Assembly: GCA_041485885.1 (NCBI GenBank)
Contig: JBGPKL010000010.1
Coordinates: 9,452 to 73,451, forward strand
Source: JACQFZ01 sp041485885
GTDB lineage: Bacteria; Pseudomonadota; Gammaproteobacteria; Acidiferrobacterales; Sulfurifustaceae
DNA: 64,000 bases
Direction of reading: 5' to 3'
Shown here: piece after piece, positions 33,541 to 41,480 of the stretch
Layout: each line of letters begins with the position of its first letter
How positions within the stretch are numbered: position 1 is the first letter of the stretch
Notes under the pieces: generated by a model
What the model was told of the DNA's origin: nothing
What the model saw: the letters and a program-made list of their open reading frames with translations, nothing else
The model's database searches: none
Translations under genes and position numbers: made by a program

Positions 33541-36311
33541 GCGGCGGCTCCTTTGCGCAGAAGTGTGAAGTAGAAAGTCGTTCCTTTGTTGGGTTCGGAC
33601 TCGATCCAAATGCGGCCGCCGTGGCGTTCGACGATTTTCTTGCAAATGGCGAGCCCGATACCGGTGCCGGGATAGGCTTCGCGCGTATGCAGGCGCTGGA
33701 AGATGACGAAGATGCGCTCGCGATATTGCGCCTCGATGCCGATGCCGTTGTCGCGCACGGCGAAGTTACAATCGTTGGCGCCCGGTTGCGCGGAGATGTG
33801 GATCTCCGGCGGCGCGTCGGGCCGGCGGAATTTGATGGCGTTGCCGATCAGGTTTTGAAACAGCTGCGTCAATTGGCCGGCGTCCGCCAGAACGGTCGGC
33901 AGCGTATCGTGCGTGACGCGCGCCCGATGTTCTCCGATCGTCGTTTCCAGATTGGCCAGCGCGTTGCGCAGGCAGGCGTTGCCATCGACGCTCGCGATCT
34001 CTCCGGCGCGCCCGCTGACGCGCGAGTAGGCGAGCAGATCCTGGATGAGCCGCTGCATCCGTGTTACCCCGTCGACCGCGAAGTCGATGAACTCCTTCGC
34101 GTCCTGGCCGAGCTTGTCGCCGTAGCGCCGGACGAGCAGCTGCACGTAGCTCGTTACCGTGCGCAGCGGTTCCTGCAGGTCGTGGGAAGCGATATACGCG
34201 AACTGTTCCAGCTCGGCGTTCGAGCGGGCGAGTTCCTCGGATTTTTGCCGGATCGTCTCGTCCGCGCGCTTGCGCTCCGTCACGTCGCGCAATATGGCGG
34301 TGAAGAAAAGCCGCTCTCCGGCGCTCCAGCTCGACAGCGACAGCTCCAGCGGAAATTCGCTGCCATTCTTGCGCTTACCGACCAGCTCGACGGTGGTGCC
34401 GGCGACGGTTTCGAGAAACCGTTTCAGCTCGTGGTTATGCGCGTCGTGAAAGTTTGCCGGCATGAGTAGCGTGAGCGACCGTCCGACCGCTTCGGCGACG
34501 GTGTATCCGAAAATTTTCTCGGCCGCCTTGTTGATATACGTAATGTTGCCGCCGTCGTCCGTCGTCACGATGGCGTCATTGGCGGTATCGGCGACGGCTT
34601 GAAACTGTTGCTGGCTCTCGCGCAACTTCGCCGTCATTTCCCCGGCGATGGCGACGGCGCGAGCGCGCGTGGTCGCGAGCGACCAAGTGATGCCGAACAA
34701 TAGAAAGCTGACCGCCAGCCCGCCGAGCAGCACGAGTACCGGCTCGTAAAATGGCACGGTTCGATCGAAGCTCTCGCGGCTGCGAAAATCGAGAACCCAG
34801 GTGCGCCTGCCGATTTCAACGGTCCTTATTCCGCCGAACCTAGACGCGTAACGCGCCTGCGAGAGCGCCGCGCCGCTCTCGCTGTCGTAGACGAGCGGCG
34901 CCGACGCGATATCGGCGCCATCGTATACGCGCAACCCGACATCGAACGTCCCCTTCCCGAGCACTTCATGCACCAGATCGTGGACGTGGTAGACGGCTTG
35001 CGTGAACCCGACAAGCGCCGCGCGCCGTTCGAGCGGCGTCGCCGGCGTGCGCGCGCCGCGATAGATGGGAACGTACATCAAGAAACCGGCCCGCTGCTGC
35101 TTTTCGCCCGCGTCCTGCACCAGCGTCACCGATGCCGACGCCGTGGGCAATCCGGTGTCGCGCGCCCGATCCATCGCGGCGCGGCGGGTAGGATCGGAGT
35201 ACATGTCGTAGCCGAGCGCGCGCACGTTGGGTCCTTCGGATGGCTCGATGTAGACGACGGGATAGTATTCGGCGCGTGTGCCCGTGGGTTTGAGGTCGTA
35301 TTCCGCGGAACCCTCCGCGCGAATTTTTCGGAGGTGAGCGGTTTTCTCCGCGTCCGGCACGCGCGGCGCGAAGCCGATACCTTCGATGCCGGAATAACGC
35401 CGCACCGGTTGTGTTTGCACATACGCGCGCCACTGCGGGCGCTTTACCTCGGTTGTCGCGGCGAACAAACCTTTCACGCCGAACAACAGTTGTTCGTGAT
35501 CGCGTACGCGCTGTTCGATGGCCGCGGCAAACCGCTCGGTTTCCGCCTCGAAGCGGGTGCGTCCGACCTCGTTGACGTAAAAGACGGAGAAATACCAAGA
35601 CCAGATTGCCAACGCCGAGGTGATCGCCAACACGACCGCCGCGATCATCGGAACAGCGTAACGGCGGCTCGCCTCGGGTGCTGCGGCGTTTACGGCGTAT
35701 TCCGAACGCCAGGCACCCCACGCAATGCCGATGCTCAATAACAGGAAGCCGGCCGCGGTATGGATCGCCATCTGGGTAGACGCGCCCCAGTGGGCGGATA
35801 GCGCGAGGCGAGTAAGATGAGCGACGAACACCGACGACGCCAGGATAAACGATCCGCCGAGGAGCGAGATGACGATGACCGAACGCCATTTGAATCGCAG
35901 GTTCGAACCGAGCAGCAACAGCGTCGAGCCGATGAAGACGAAACACAAGGCGGCGTTCGCCCCCATGCGCGCGGAAACGGGATCGGCGGCCAGGCCCTGG
36001 TCCGAAAAAAATAACCGATCGATGCCGATGTCGATGTCGAGCAAATATTGCGCGAGCGTCAGCAGACCGAGGACGGCGACACCCAGGCCGCTGACGAATG
36101 CCAGGCGTTGCCGCCGCAACGCGATGCCGAGCAATCCGGCGCCGCTCGCGACAAACGCGAGCGCCGTGTTGTATTTCATCTGCGCGAACGCGGGATGAAT
36201 CTGAATCAAAACCGCGTTACCCGTGTACCAACCGACGATGACGCTCGCGCCGAGCGCGACGACGAGCGCGCCGGCGGCGATTGGGACGACATTTTTCCAT
36301 TCCATGTTCAA
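33537..36311 (-). CDS. CHASE-PAS hybrid-membrane sensor histidine kinase
   Basis: 924 residues. About six N-terminal membrane helices (1-200), a seventh at 219-240, a CHASE sensor domain (about 270-490), a membrane helix (523-545), PAS (565-680), a phytochrome-type HisKA with His710 (YIASHDLQEPLRTV), and HATPase (N box near 820, DNGIGIE at 854, GTGIGLAI at 882). TTG 36311 is preferred: AGGAG lies 7 nt before it but 13 nt before the ATG at 36305. It is 14 nt after the GGDEF gene and overlaps the response regulator. Ligand unknown; CHASE domains bind diverse small molecules. Confidence 0.9.
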   Translation of the reverse strand: MNMEWKNVVPIAAGALVVALGASVIVGWYTGNAVLIQIHPAFAQMKYNTALAFVASGAGLLGIALRRQRLAFVSGLGVAVLGLLTLAQYLLDIDIGIDRLFFSDQGLAADPVSARMGANAALCFVFIGSTLLLLGSNLRFKWRSVIVISLLGGSFILASSVFVAHLTRLALSAHWGASTQMAIHTAAGFLLLSIGIAWGAWRSEYAVNAAAPEASRRYAVPMIAAVVLAITSALAIWSWYFSVFYVNEVGRTRFEAETERFAAAIEQRVRDHEQLLFGVKGLFAATTEVKRPQWRAYVQTQPVRRYSGIEGIGFAPRVPDAEKTAHLRKIRAEGSAEYDLKPTGTRAEYYPVVYIEPSEGPNVRALGYDMYSDPTRRAAMDRARDTGLPTASASVTLVQDAGEKQQRAGFLMYVPIYRGARTPATPLERRAALVGFTQAVYHVHDLVHEVLGKGTFDVGLRVYDGADIASAPLVYDSESGAALSQARYASRFGGIRTVEIGRRTWVLDFRSRESFDRTVPFYEPVLVLLGGLAVSFLLFGITWSLATTRARAVAIAGEMTAKLRESQQQFQAVADTANDAIVTTDDGGNITYINKAAEKIFGYTVAEAVGRSLTLLMPANFHDAHNHELKRFLETVAGTTVELVGKRKNGSEFPLELSLSSWSAGERLFFTAILRDVTERKRADETIRQKSEELARSNAELEQFAYIASHDLQEPLRTVTSYVQLLVRRYGDKLGQDAKEFIDFAVDGVTRMQRLIQDLLAYSRVSGRAGEIASVDGNACLRNALANLETTIGEHRARVTHDTLPTVLADAGQLTQLFQNLIGNAIKFRRPDAPPEIHISAQPGANDCNFAVRDNGIGIEAQYRERIFVIFQRLHTREAYPGTGIGLAICKKIVERHGGRIWIESEPNKGTTFYFTLLRKGAAA

Positions 36312-36325
36312 CTCGATGCTCCTGC

Positions 36326-37996
36326 TTAGGCCGGCGGCTTGCGCTTGGCGCGTTTCTGCTCGTACATGGCGGCGTCGGCTTGCGCCATCAGCGCATCCAG
36401 GCCGATTTTCGATGCCGGGTCGTGGTGCACGGCGCCGGTGCTGAACGCGAGCGTGTACGGACGCGCGCCCCTGGCGTTGTGCGCCGTTAGGTTTTTTCCC
36501 AAGCGTTCGACTACCACCGGCGTGCCGGCGGCGCCGGTCTCGGTCATGAGGACGGCGAACTCATCGCCGCCCAGCCGCGCGACAAAATCCGAATCGCGAA
36601 ACGTCTTGCGCAACACGTCGGCGACATCGATCAACGCCTCATCGCCCGCGGCATGGCCGAATACGTCGTTGATCTGCTTCATGCCGTCCAGGTCGACGAA
36701 GAACAACGTCAGCTCCCGCTTCGCGCGTTGTGCGAGCTTCAACTGATGCTCGGCGACGGCGAGGAATCCGCGGCGGTTGTGCAGACCGGTCAGCTCGTCC
36801 GTCAACGACTGCCAGCGCAGCGTTTCCTCCGCGCGTTTGCGCTCGGTCACGTCCACCAGCGTACCGATGTAGCCGCTGACGCGACCGGCGGCGTTGCGCA
36901 CGGCGGCGGCGGCGCAATACAGCCACAACGGCGGGATCCCTTCGCGCCGATATTGAAACTCCATCGCGAACTCGCGGCCCTCGGCGGTCGCGGCGTACCA
37001 CGCCTCGGCGATGTGCGGGCCGAGGATGCGCAGCCAACCTTGTCCTTGCGCGTCGCCGGCTGGCACGCAGGTTATTTGGCTCCAGCGTTCGTTCACGTAC
37101 TCGCAATCTGTGTCGGCGCCGGTCATGAAGATGCCGATCGGCGCGTGACTCGCGAGGATGCGAAAGCGTTCCTCGCTGGCCTTGAGCGACTCTTGCGCGC
37201 GCCGCAGCTCGGTGATGTCGTGCGCATAGCCGAGGATGTAAGGCGCCTTGCCGATCTCTTCGCAATAATTGTTGTCGTACGACCAGAGGCGACTATCGCC
37301 GCCCTTGGTCTGCACCTGCATGGCACCGCGATGCGTGCGTTCGGTTTTGATCTTCTCGAGGTAGGCGCCGAATAAATCGCGCATCTCCGGTACCAGCAGA
37401 TCGCGCAGGTTTTTTCCGGCGATTTCTTCCTGCGTGTAACCGAGCGAGGCGGCGGACGCGGGATTGGCATATAGCAGTTTGCCGGCTAGATCGTGGGTGC
37501 AAATCAGTCCGTGACTCTTGTCGACGAGATCGCGAAACCGCTGTTCGCTCTCGCCGAGCGCTTGTTCCAACTGTTTGCGCGCGCGCGCGTAATCGAGCGC
37601 GCGTTTGATGGAAGTCCCGTCACCTTGTCCCTTTACGAGATAATCTTGCGCACCGCTCGCGACCGCTTGCAGCGCGAGGTTCTCGTCGTTGAGACCGGAA
37701 AGCACGACGATCGGCAAGTGAGGGGCTGCTGCCTTCAGCCGGTGCAGGCTTTCAAGCCCGTGCGAGTCGGGCAACGACAGATCGAGCAATGCGGCGTCGT
37801 ACGTTTCCGCTTGCACCGATCGCAGCGCCTCGCCGAGCGTGGCCACATTCGCGACTTCCACCGCGCCCGATTGGCTCTCGGCCAGCCATTCGCGGACCAG
37901 CCGAGCGTCGGCGGGATTGTCCTCGATCAGCAGTATCCGGCGTCGGGTGGCGGCGGGTGGGGATTCCGTGAATCGGTCGTTACGGCCGGAGAGCAC
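36326..37996 (-). CDS. REC-PAS-PAS-GGDEF diguanylate cyclase
   Basis: 556 residues. REC domain (about 20-135; phospho-acceptor Asp72 in AALLDLSLPDSHG), two PAS domains (about 152-270 and 280-395) and a GGDEF domain (about 400-550) with intact LGGDEFAVL, so active c-di-GMP synthesis is expected. Start GTG 37996 has GGAG at 8-nt spacing. First gene of a three-gene signalling operon with the CHASE kinase and Rcp1-like regulator; the kinase could phosphorylate both REC domains. Confidence 0.9.
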   Translation of the reverse strand: MLSGRNDRFTESPPAATRRRILLIEDNPADARLVREWLAESQSGAVEVANVATLGEALRSVQAETYDAALLDLSLPDSHGLESLHRLKAAAPHLPIVVLSGLNDENLALQAVASGAQDYLVKGQGDGTSIKRALDYARARKQLEQALGESEQRFRDLVDKSHGLICTHDLAGKLLYANPASAASLGYTQEEIAGKNLRDLLVPEMRDLFGAYLEKIKTERTHRGAMQVQTKGGDSRLWSYDNNYCEEIGKAPYILGYAHDITELRRAQESLKASEERFRILASHAPIGIFMTGADTDCEYVNERWSQITCVPAGDAQGQGWLRILGPHIAEAWYAATAEGREFAMEFQYRREGIPPLWLYCAAAAVRNAAGRVSGYIGTLVDVTERKRAEETLRWQSLTDELTGLHNRRGFLAVAEHQLKLAQRAKRELTLFFVDLDGMKQINDVFGHAAGDEALIDVADVLRKTFRDSDFVARLGGDEFAVLMTETGAAGTPVVVERLGKNLTAHNARGARPYTLAFSTGAVHHDPASKIGLDALMAQADAAMYEQKRAKRKPPA

Positions 37997-38192
37997 GGTC
38001 CATGCTCCAAACGAGGTTACGCGATTACCTTAATGTATAGCGCAAATCGGGAGGCGGGCGTGTCGTTTGCCGCGAACTGGTTAATCTGCGTTATGCAACG
38101 TCCATTAGCGAAGTTGGGAAGAGCGGTGCTCGCCGCCTTGGGGTAGGTCATCGGCTGTATTAGCATGGAGCACGGACCGCGGAGCGAAGACG

Positions 38193-38594
38193 ATGCACTT
38201 ACTAGCTGAAGTAGTCCTCGTCGTTCACTTTTTTATCGCCGCGTTTATCGTTCTCGGTTTCGTCTTGATCCCGCTTGGCGCATGGCGGCACTGGCGGTTC
38301 GTGCGCCGACGGAGCCTGCGCATTCTGCATCTCGGTGGCATCCTGTTCGTCGCGGCGGAATCGCTGCTCGGCATCGCTTGTCCGCTCACCGTCTGGGAGA
38401 ACGTGCTACGCGCGTCGTTCGAAAATGACGGCTTCATCGCGTTCTGGGTGCGCCGATGGCTCTACTATGATGCGCCGCTCTGGTTGTTCGGCGCGATATA
38501 CGTCGCCGCCGCCATCGTCGCGCTGCTCGCGTGGTGGGCCGTGCCGCCCGAGCCGCGCGGCCGATCTTCGCCCACGGCGCAAACCAATCGTTAG
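38193..38594 (+). CDS. DUF2784 membrane protein
   Basis: 133-residue protein with four predicted membrane helices; the motif LGIACPLTVWEN between helices is typical of DUF2784. Function unknown. ATG 38193 has GGAG at 8-nt spacing. Its stop overlaps the stop of the convergent outer-membrane protein gene. Confidence 0.85.
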   Translation: MHLLAEVVLVVHFFIAAFIVLGFVLIPLGAWRHWRFVRRRSLRILHLGGILFVAAESLLGIACPLTVWENVLRASFENDGFIAFWVRRWLYYDAPLWLFGAIYVAAAIVALLAWWAVPPEPRGRSSPTAQTNR

Positions 38595-39313
38595 AAGCGA
38601 AATCCGAACTTCATGCTGTACGAAGTCACGTCGCCGGTTTTGTCAGCCTCAATGGCGAGATTGCCGACGCCAAAGTTGAGGTTTCCGCCGACGTAATATT
38701 TGTTGTCCGAGATTTTCTCCCGCTGCAGTCCGCTCACACCGATCGGAGTGGATTCGGTCCAGACGTGTCCGATGCCGGCGTAAGGCGTGAAGAAGGCGAG
38801 GCCTTTCGAGATCGTGAGCTCGACACCTTTCGTATTGAGAGCGAGTTGGTCGACGCCCGATAGCTTTGAATACGTGCCGCGGAGGCCGACGGCGGGTGTC
38901 GCAACGCCACCTGGAACTAACGCGTAACGAACCTCGGCACCCCAGACGTTGATATTAGTTTCGGGCGCGGTCGCGTAAGAAACGCCCACGTCGAAGCCGG
39001 CGGGCAAACCTTTGTGCACGTGGATCTTCGGAATGTAAAGCGTGCTCGGCGCGCCGCCCGAGCTCGCGTGACCCCAAGCAGTGGGATGTTCGATCTTCGT
39101 CGCGGTTACTTCGACGCCGATGTCGAAGCCGGTGATCCCGAGACCTTCGGCGGGAATGACCGCTTTGTAGCTCAGCGCGGCGCCGAGATCTCCGGAGAGA
39201 TCGCGGAAGTCCGCCTGCGTGAGCAGATTGACCCGATCGATATCTTTCGCCGCGTATGCGGTTGGGCAGACGGCGCAGGCGATGAGTAGCGCAGCCGCGA
39301 GATGGATTCGCAT
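38591..39313 (-). CDS. putative outer-membrane beta-barrel protein
   Basis: 240 residues. Sec signal peptide (MRIHLAAALLIACAVCPTAYA), then alternating amphipathic strands such as FDVGVSYATAPETNINVWGAE, and a C-terminal aromatic end SMKFGFRF, the mark recognised by the Bam machine. No family I can name. ATG 39313 has GAGG at 7-nt spacing. Likely an 8-10-strand barrel of unknown role. Confidence 0.75.
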   Translation of the reverse strand: MRIHLAAALLIACAVCPTAYAAKDIDRVNLLTQADFRDLSGDLGAALSYKAVIPAEGLGITGFDIGVEVTATKIEHPTAWGHASSGGAPSTLYIPKIHVHKGLPAGFDVGVSYATAPETNINVWGAEVRYALVPGGVATPAVGLRGTYSKLSGVDQLALNTKGVELTISKGLAFFTPYAGIGHVWTESTPIGVSGLQREKISDNKYYVGGNLNFGVGNLAIEADKTGDVTSYSMKFGFRF

Positions 39314-39369
39314 AAGAGTCCTCGTTCCTTCGAATGTGGGGCCGCGATTCTACCGCTAGGCCGGCGGAG

Positions 39370-39852
39370 TCAGGAGCCCGCGCGTATCCGGCGGATCAAT
39401 TGGGTCGTCGAACGGTCGAAGCGGAACGGAATCGAATGCACCTGTCCGCCGTAGGACTTTACGAAATCGTGGCCGACGATGGTGTCCACGCTCCAGTCGC
39501 CGCCCTTCACCACGTGATCGGGGCGGATGCGCTCGATGAGGGTAAGTGGGGTGTCCTCATCGAACGGCACCACGAGTGAAACGCTCTCGAGCGCCGCGAG
39601 CACCGCCATGCGGTCATCGAGTGCATTGATCGGCCGGTCGGGACCTTTGTTCAGTCGCCGCGCGGAGGCGTCGGAGTTCACGCCGACGATGAGACTCGCT
39701 CCTAGTGACCGCGCCTCTTCGAGGTACGTCACATGGCCGCGATGCAGGATGTCGAAGCACCCGTTGGTAAAGACGAGAGGGCGAGGAAGAATGCTCAGGC
39801 GGGCGACGACAGCGCCGGGATCGCGCGCGATTTTAGCCGCCGCCGGCGTCAA
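39370..39852 (-). CDS. rfaE2: D-glycero-beta-D-manno-heptose 1-phosphate adenylyltransferase
   Basis: 160-residue nucleotidyltransferase corresponding to the C-terminal domain of HldE (RfaE), making ADP-heptose for LPS core. Motifs VFTNGCFDILHRGHVTYL (HxGH) and VKGGDW. Start TTG 39852 overlaps the dolP stop as TTGA, giving exactly the length of the E. coli domain; the longer ATG frame to 40047 reads through dolP. The kinase domain (RfaE1) is not in this window. Confidence 0.88.
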   Translation of the reverse strand: MTPAAAKIARDPGAVVARLSILPRPLVFTNGCFDILHRGHVTYLEEARSLGASLIVGVNSDASARRLNKGPDRPINALDDRMAVLAALESVSLVVPFDEDTPLTLIERIRPDHVVKGGDWSVDTIVGHDFVKSYGGQVHSIPFRFDRSTTQLIRRIRAGS

Positions 39853-40424
39853 TCGATGTACTCGAAGAGCTTCACCACGCGTGTCGCGCCTTGCACCGAG
39901 CGCGCCACCTCGGTTGCCAGCTCCGCTTCTTTTTGTGTGACCAGGCCCATCAGATAAACCGCGTCGTTCTCGGTAACGACCTTGACGCGGGTGGAGTCGA
40001 GGTCTTCGGTGTGGATCAGCTTGGTTTTCACCTTGGTCGTCAGCCACGTGTCGTGGCCGCGACTCCCGAGCGACGCGACGGGTGCTACCCGCACCTCGTT
40101 GACGATGCGGCGGATGCCCGCTACCTCGCGCGTCTTTGCCAGCACTCGATCGCGCAGCTCGGCGGTTGCCGCCTCGCCGCTTAGCAACACGATACCGTTC
40201 ATGCTCGTGATATTGGTATGCGTGTCGCGGCGCAACTCATCGTCCGACTTTAACGCCGATCCCGCCTTTAGCTCGATGGTCTCGTCGTCGATGAACGCGC
40301 CGAACGTGCGGCGGTCATGCGCCGCAACCGCCGCCGTGCCGGCGCCGGCGACGAGTAACGGGGCACAACCGTTTAGTAGTCCGAGCGTTCCGATCACAAG
40401 CAAACCGATGCGATAGGTTTTCAT
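39849..40424 (-). CDS. dolP: dual-BON-domain outer-membrane lipoprotein DolP
   Basis: 191-residue lipoprotein. Lipobox LLNGC puts the acylated Cys at residue 20. Two BON domains follow (about 45-115 and 125-191), ending ATRVVKLFEYID. DolP (YraP) maintains outer-membrane integrity. Gene order lpoA-yraN-diaA-dolP matches E. coli yraMNOP. Confidence 0.9.
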   Translation of the reverse strand: MKTYRIGLLVIGTLGLLNGCAPLLVAGAGTAAVAAHDRRTFGAFIDDETIELKAGSALKSDDELRRDTHTNITSMNGIVLLSGEAATAELRDRVLAKTREVAGIRRIVNEVRVAPVASLGSRGHDTWLTTKVKTKLIHTEDLDSTRVKVVTENDAVYLMGLVTQKEAELATEVARSVQGATRVVKLFEYID

Positions 40425-40425
40425 C

Positions 40426-41049
40426 TTAGGCTTGTCCCAGGAGCTGATGGTCGATGAGATCGCACAGGCAGTGGATGATGACGGCGTGAACTTCCTGGAT
40501 TCGCGCGGTCGACATGCCGGCCACGCAGATGTGCACGTCGTTGTCGCTCACCAGGCTCGTCGTTTTACCGCCGTCGCGGCCCGTAAGCGCGACGCAGACC
40601 ATGCCGCGCTCGTGCGCCGCCTCGATCGCGCGCAGCACGTTCGGCGAATTGCCCGACGTGGTAATGCCGAGCAGCACGTCGCCCGCTTGCCCGAGCGCCC
40701 GCACCTGTTTGGAAAATACGTCGTTGAAATGGTAGTCATTGGCGATTGCAGTCAACGTCGAGCTGTCGGTCGTGAGCGCAATGCCGGGCAGCCCCGGGCG
40801 CTCGCGCTCGAAGCGGTTGAGCAGCTCGGCGGAAAAATGTTGCGCGTCGGCTGCCGAGCCGCCGTTGCCGCAAGCGAGAATCTTATGGTCGGCGAGCAGC
40901 GCCTGCGCCATGCGTTGCGCCGCGAGGGCGACGCGGGGTGAAAGCGATTCCATCGCGCTGCGCAGGCTGCGAGCGCTTTCCTCGAAATGATTTTTCACCC
41001 GCGCTATCAGCGCTTCGGAGTTGGTCGTTTGTGCATTCATGTCGTTCAT
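40426..41049 (-). CDS. diaA: SIS-domain protein, DiaA/GmhA-type phosphoheptose isomerase
   Basis: 207 residues with an SIS sugar-isomerase fold. Landmarks are LACGNGGSAADAQHF, KQVRALGQAGDVLLGIT and ARIQEVHAVIIHCLCDLID. By sequence and position (between yraN and dolP) it matches DiaA, which stimulates DnaA-oriC assembly. With rfaE2 just downstream, a sedoheptulose-7-phosphate isomerase (GmhA) role in heptose synthesis is equally plausible. ATG 41049; a second ATG at 41040. Confidence 0.85.
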   Translation of the reverse strand: MNDMNAQTTNSEALIARVKNHFEESARSLRSAMESLSPRVALAAQRMAQALLADHKILACGNGGSAADAQHFSAELLNRFERERPGLPGIALTTDSSTLTAIANDYHFNDVFSKQVRALGQAGDVLLGITTSGNSPNVLRAIEAAHERGMVCVALTGRDGGKTTSLVSDNDVHICVAGMSTARIQEVHAVIIHCLCDLIDHQLLGQA

Positions 41050-41051
41050 AT

Positions 41052-41480
41052 TTATTCAAACGCGTTACGCAGCCATTCCACACGATCTCCCTCGGGGGAC
41101 GGAGTGATGGCTACGATATCAAAACGACACGGCCGATTGGAGGCCCGTCGATCGTGTTGCAGGAAATGCTCGGCGGTCGCGCGCAACTTCGATTGTTTCC
41201 GCCGGTCCACGCTCTCCGCCGCGGTTCCGTAGTCTTCTCGTCCGCGCGACCGCACCTCGACGAAGACGACCGTGCGCTCTTGCTGCATGATGAGATCGAT
41301 CTCGCCAAAGGGACTACGATAGTTGCTCGCGATGAGCGTGAGACCCGCCTGCTCGAGATATTCGGCCGCCTGCCGCTCGGCGGCCGTGCCGTCCCGTCGC
41401 TGTCCGAATAAATTCGTGGCGCCTCCTTTTACTTGATGTCTTCGAGCAGACGCGGCGTGCCGTCGCGAAAGCGCGCCCAC
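41052..41480 (-). CDS. yraN: YraN family (UPF0102) endonuclease-like protein
   Basis: Restriction-endonuclease-fold protein of unknown role. Conserved motif GEIDLIMQQERTVVFVEVR and the N-terminal G.AAE..A..YL pattern are seen. Start is a problem: a perfect AAGGAGG (41422-41428) follows lpoA's stop, but the frame then reads ACG AAT TTA with no ATG, GTG or TTG. The only canonical start, ATG 41480, overlaps lpoA by 52 nt and adds a non-family tail. ACG at 41417 would give 121 aa, the usual family size. Confidence 0.8.
   Translation of the reverse strand: MGALSRRHAASARRHQVKGGATNLFGQRRDGTAAERQAAEYLEQAGLTLIASNYRSPFGEIDLIMQQERTVVFVEVRSRGREDYGTAAESVDRRKQSKLRATAEHFLQHDRRASNRPCRFDIVAITPSPEGDRVEWLRNAFE

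Noticed and set aside
34968..35741. 257-codon open frame antisense to the CHASE kinase
   Set aside because: High-GC antisense shadow, Arg-rich, no start signal, fully inside a well-supported gene.
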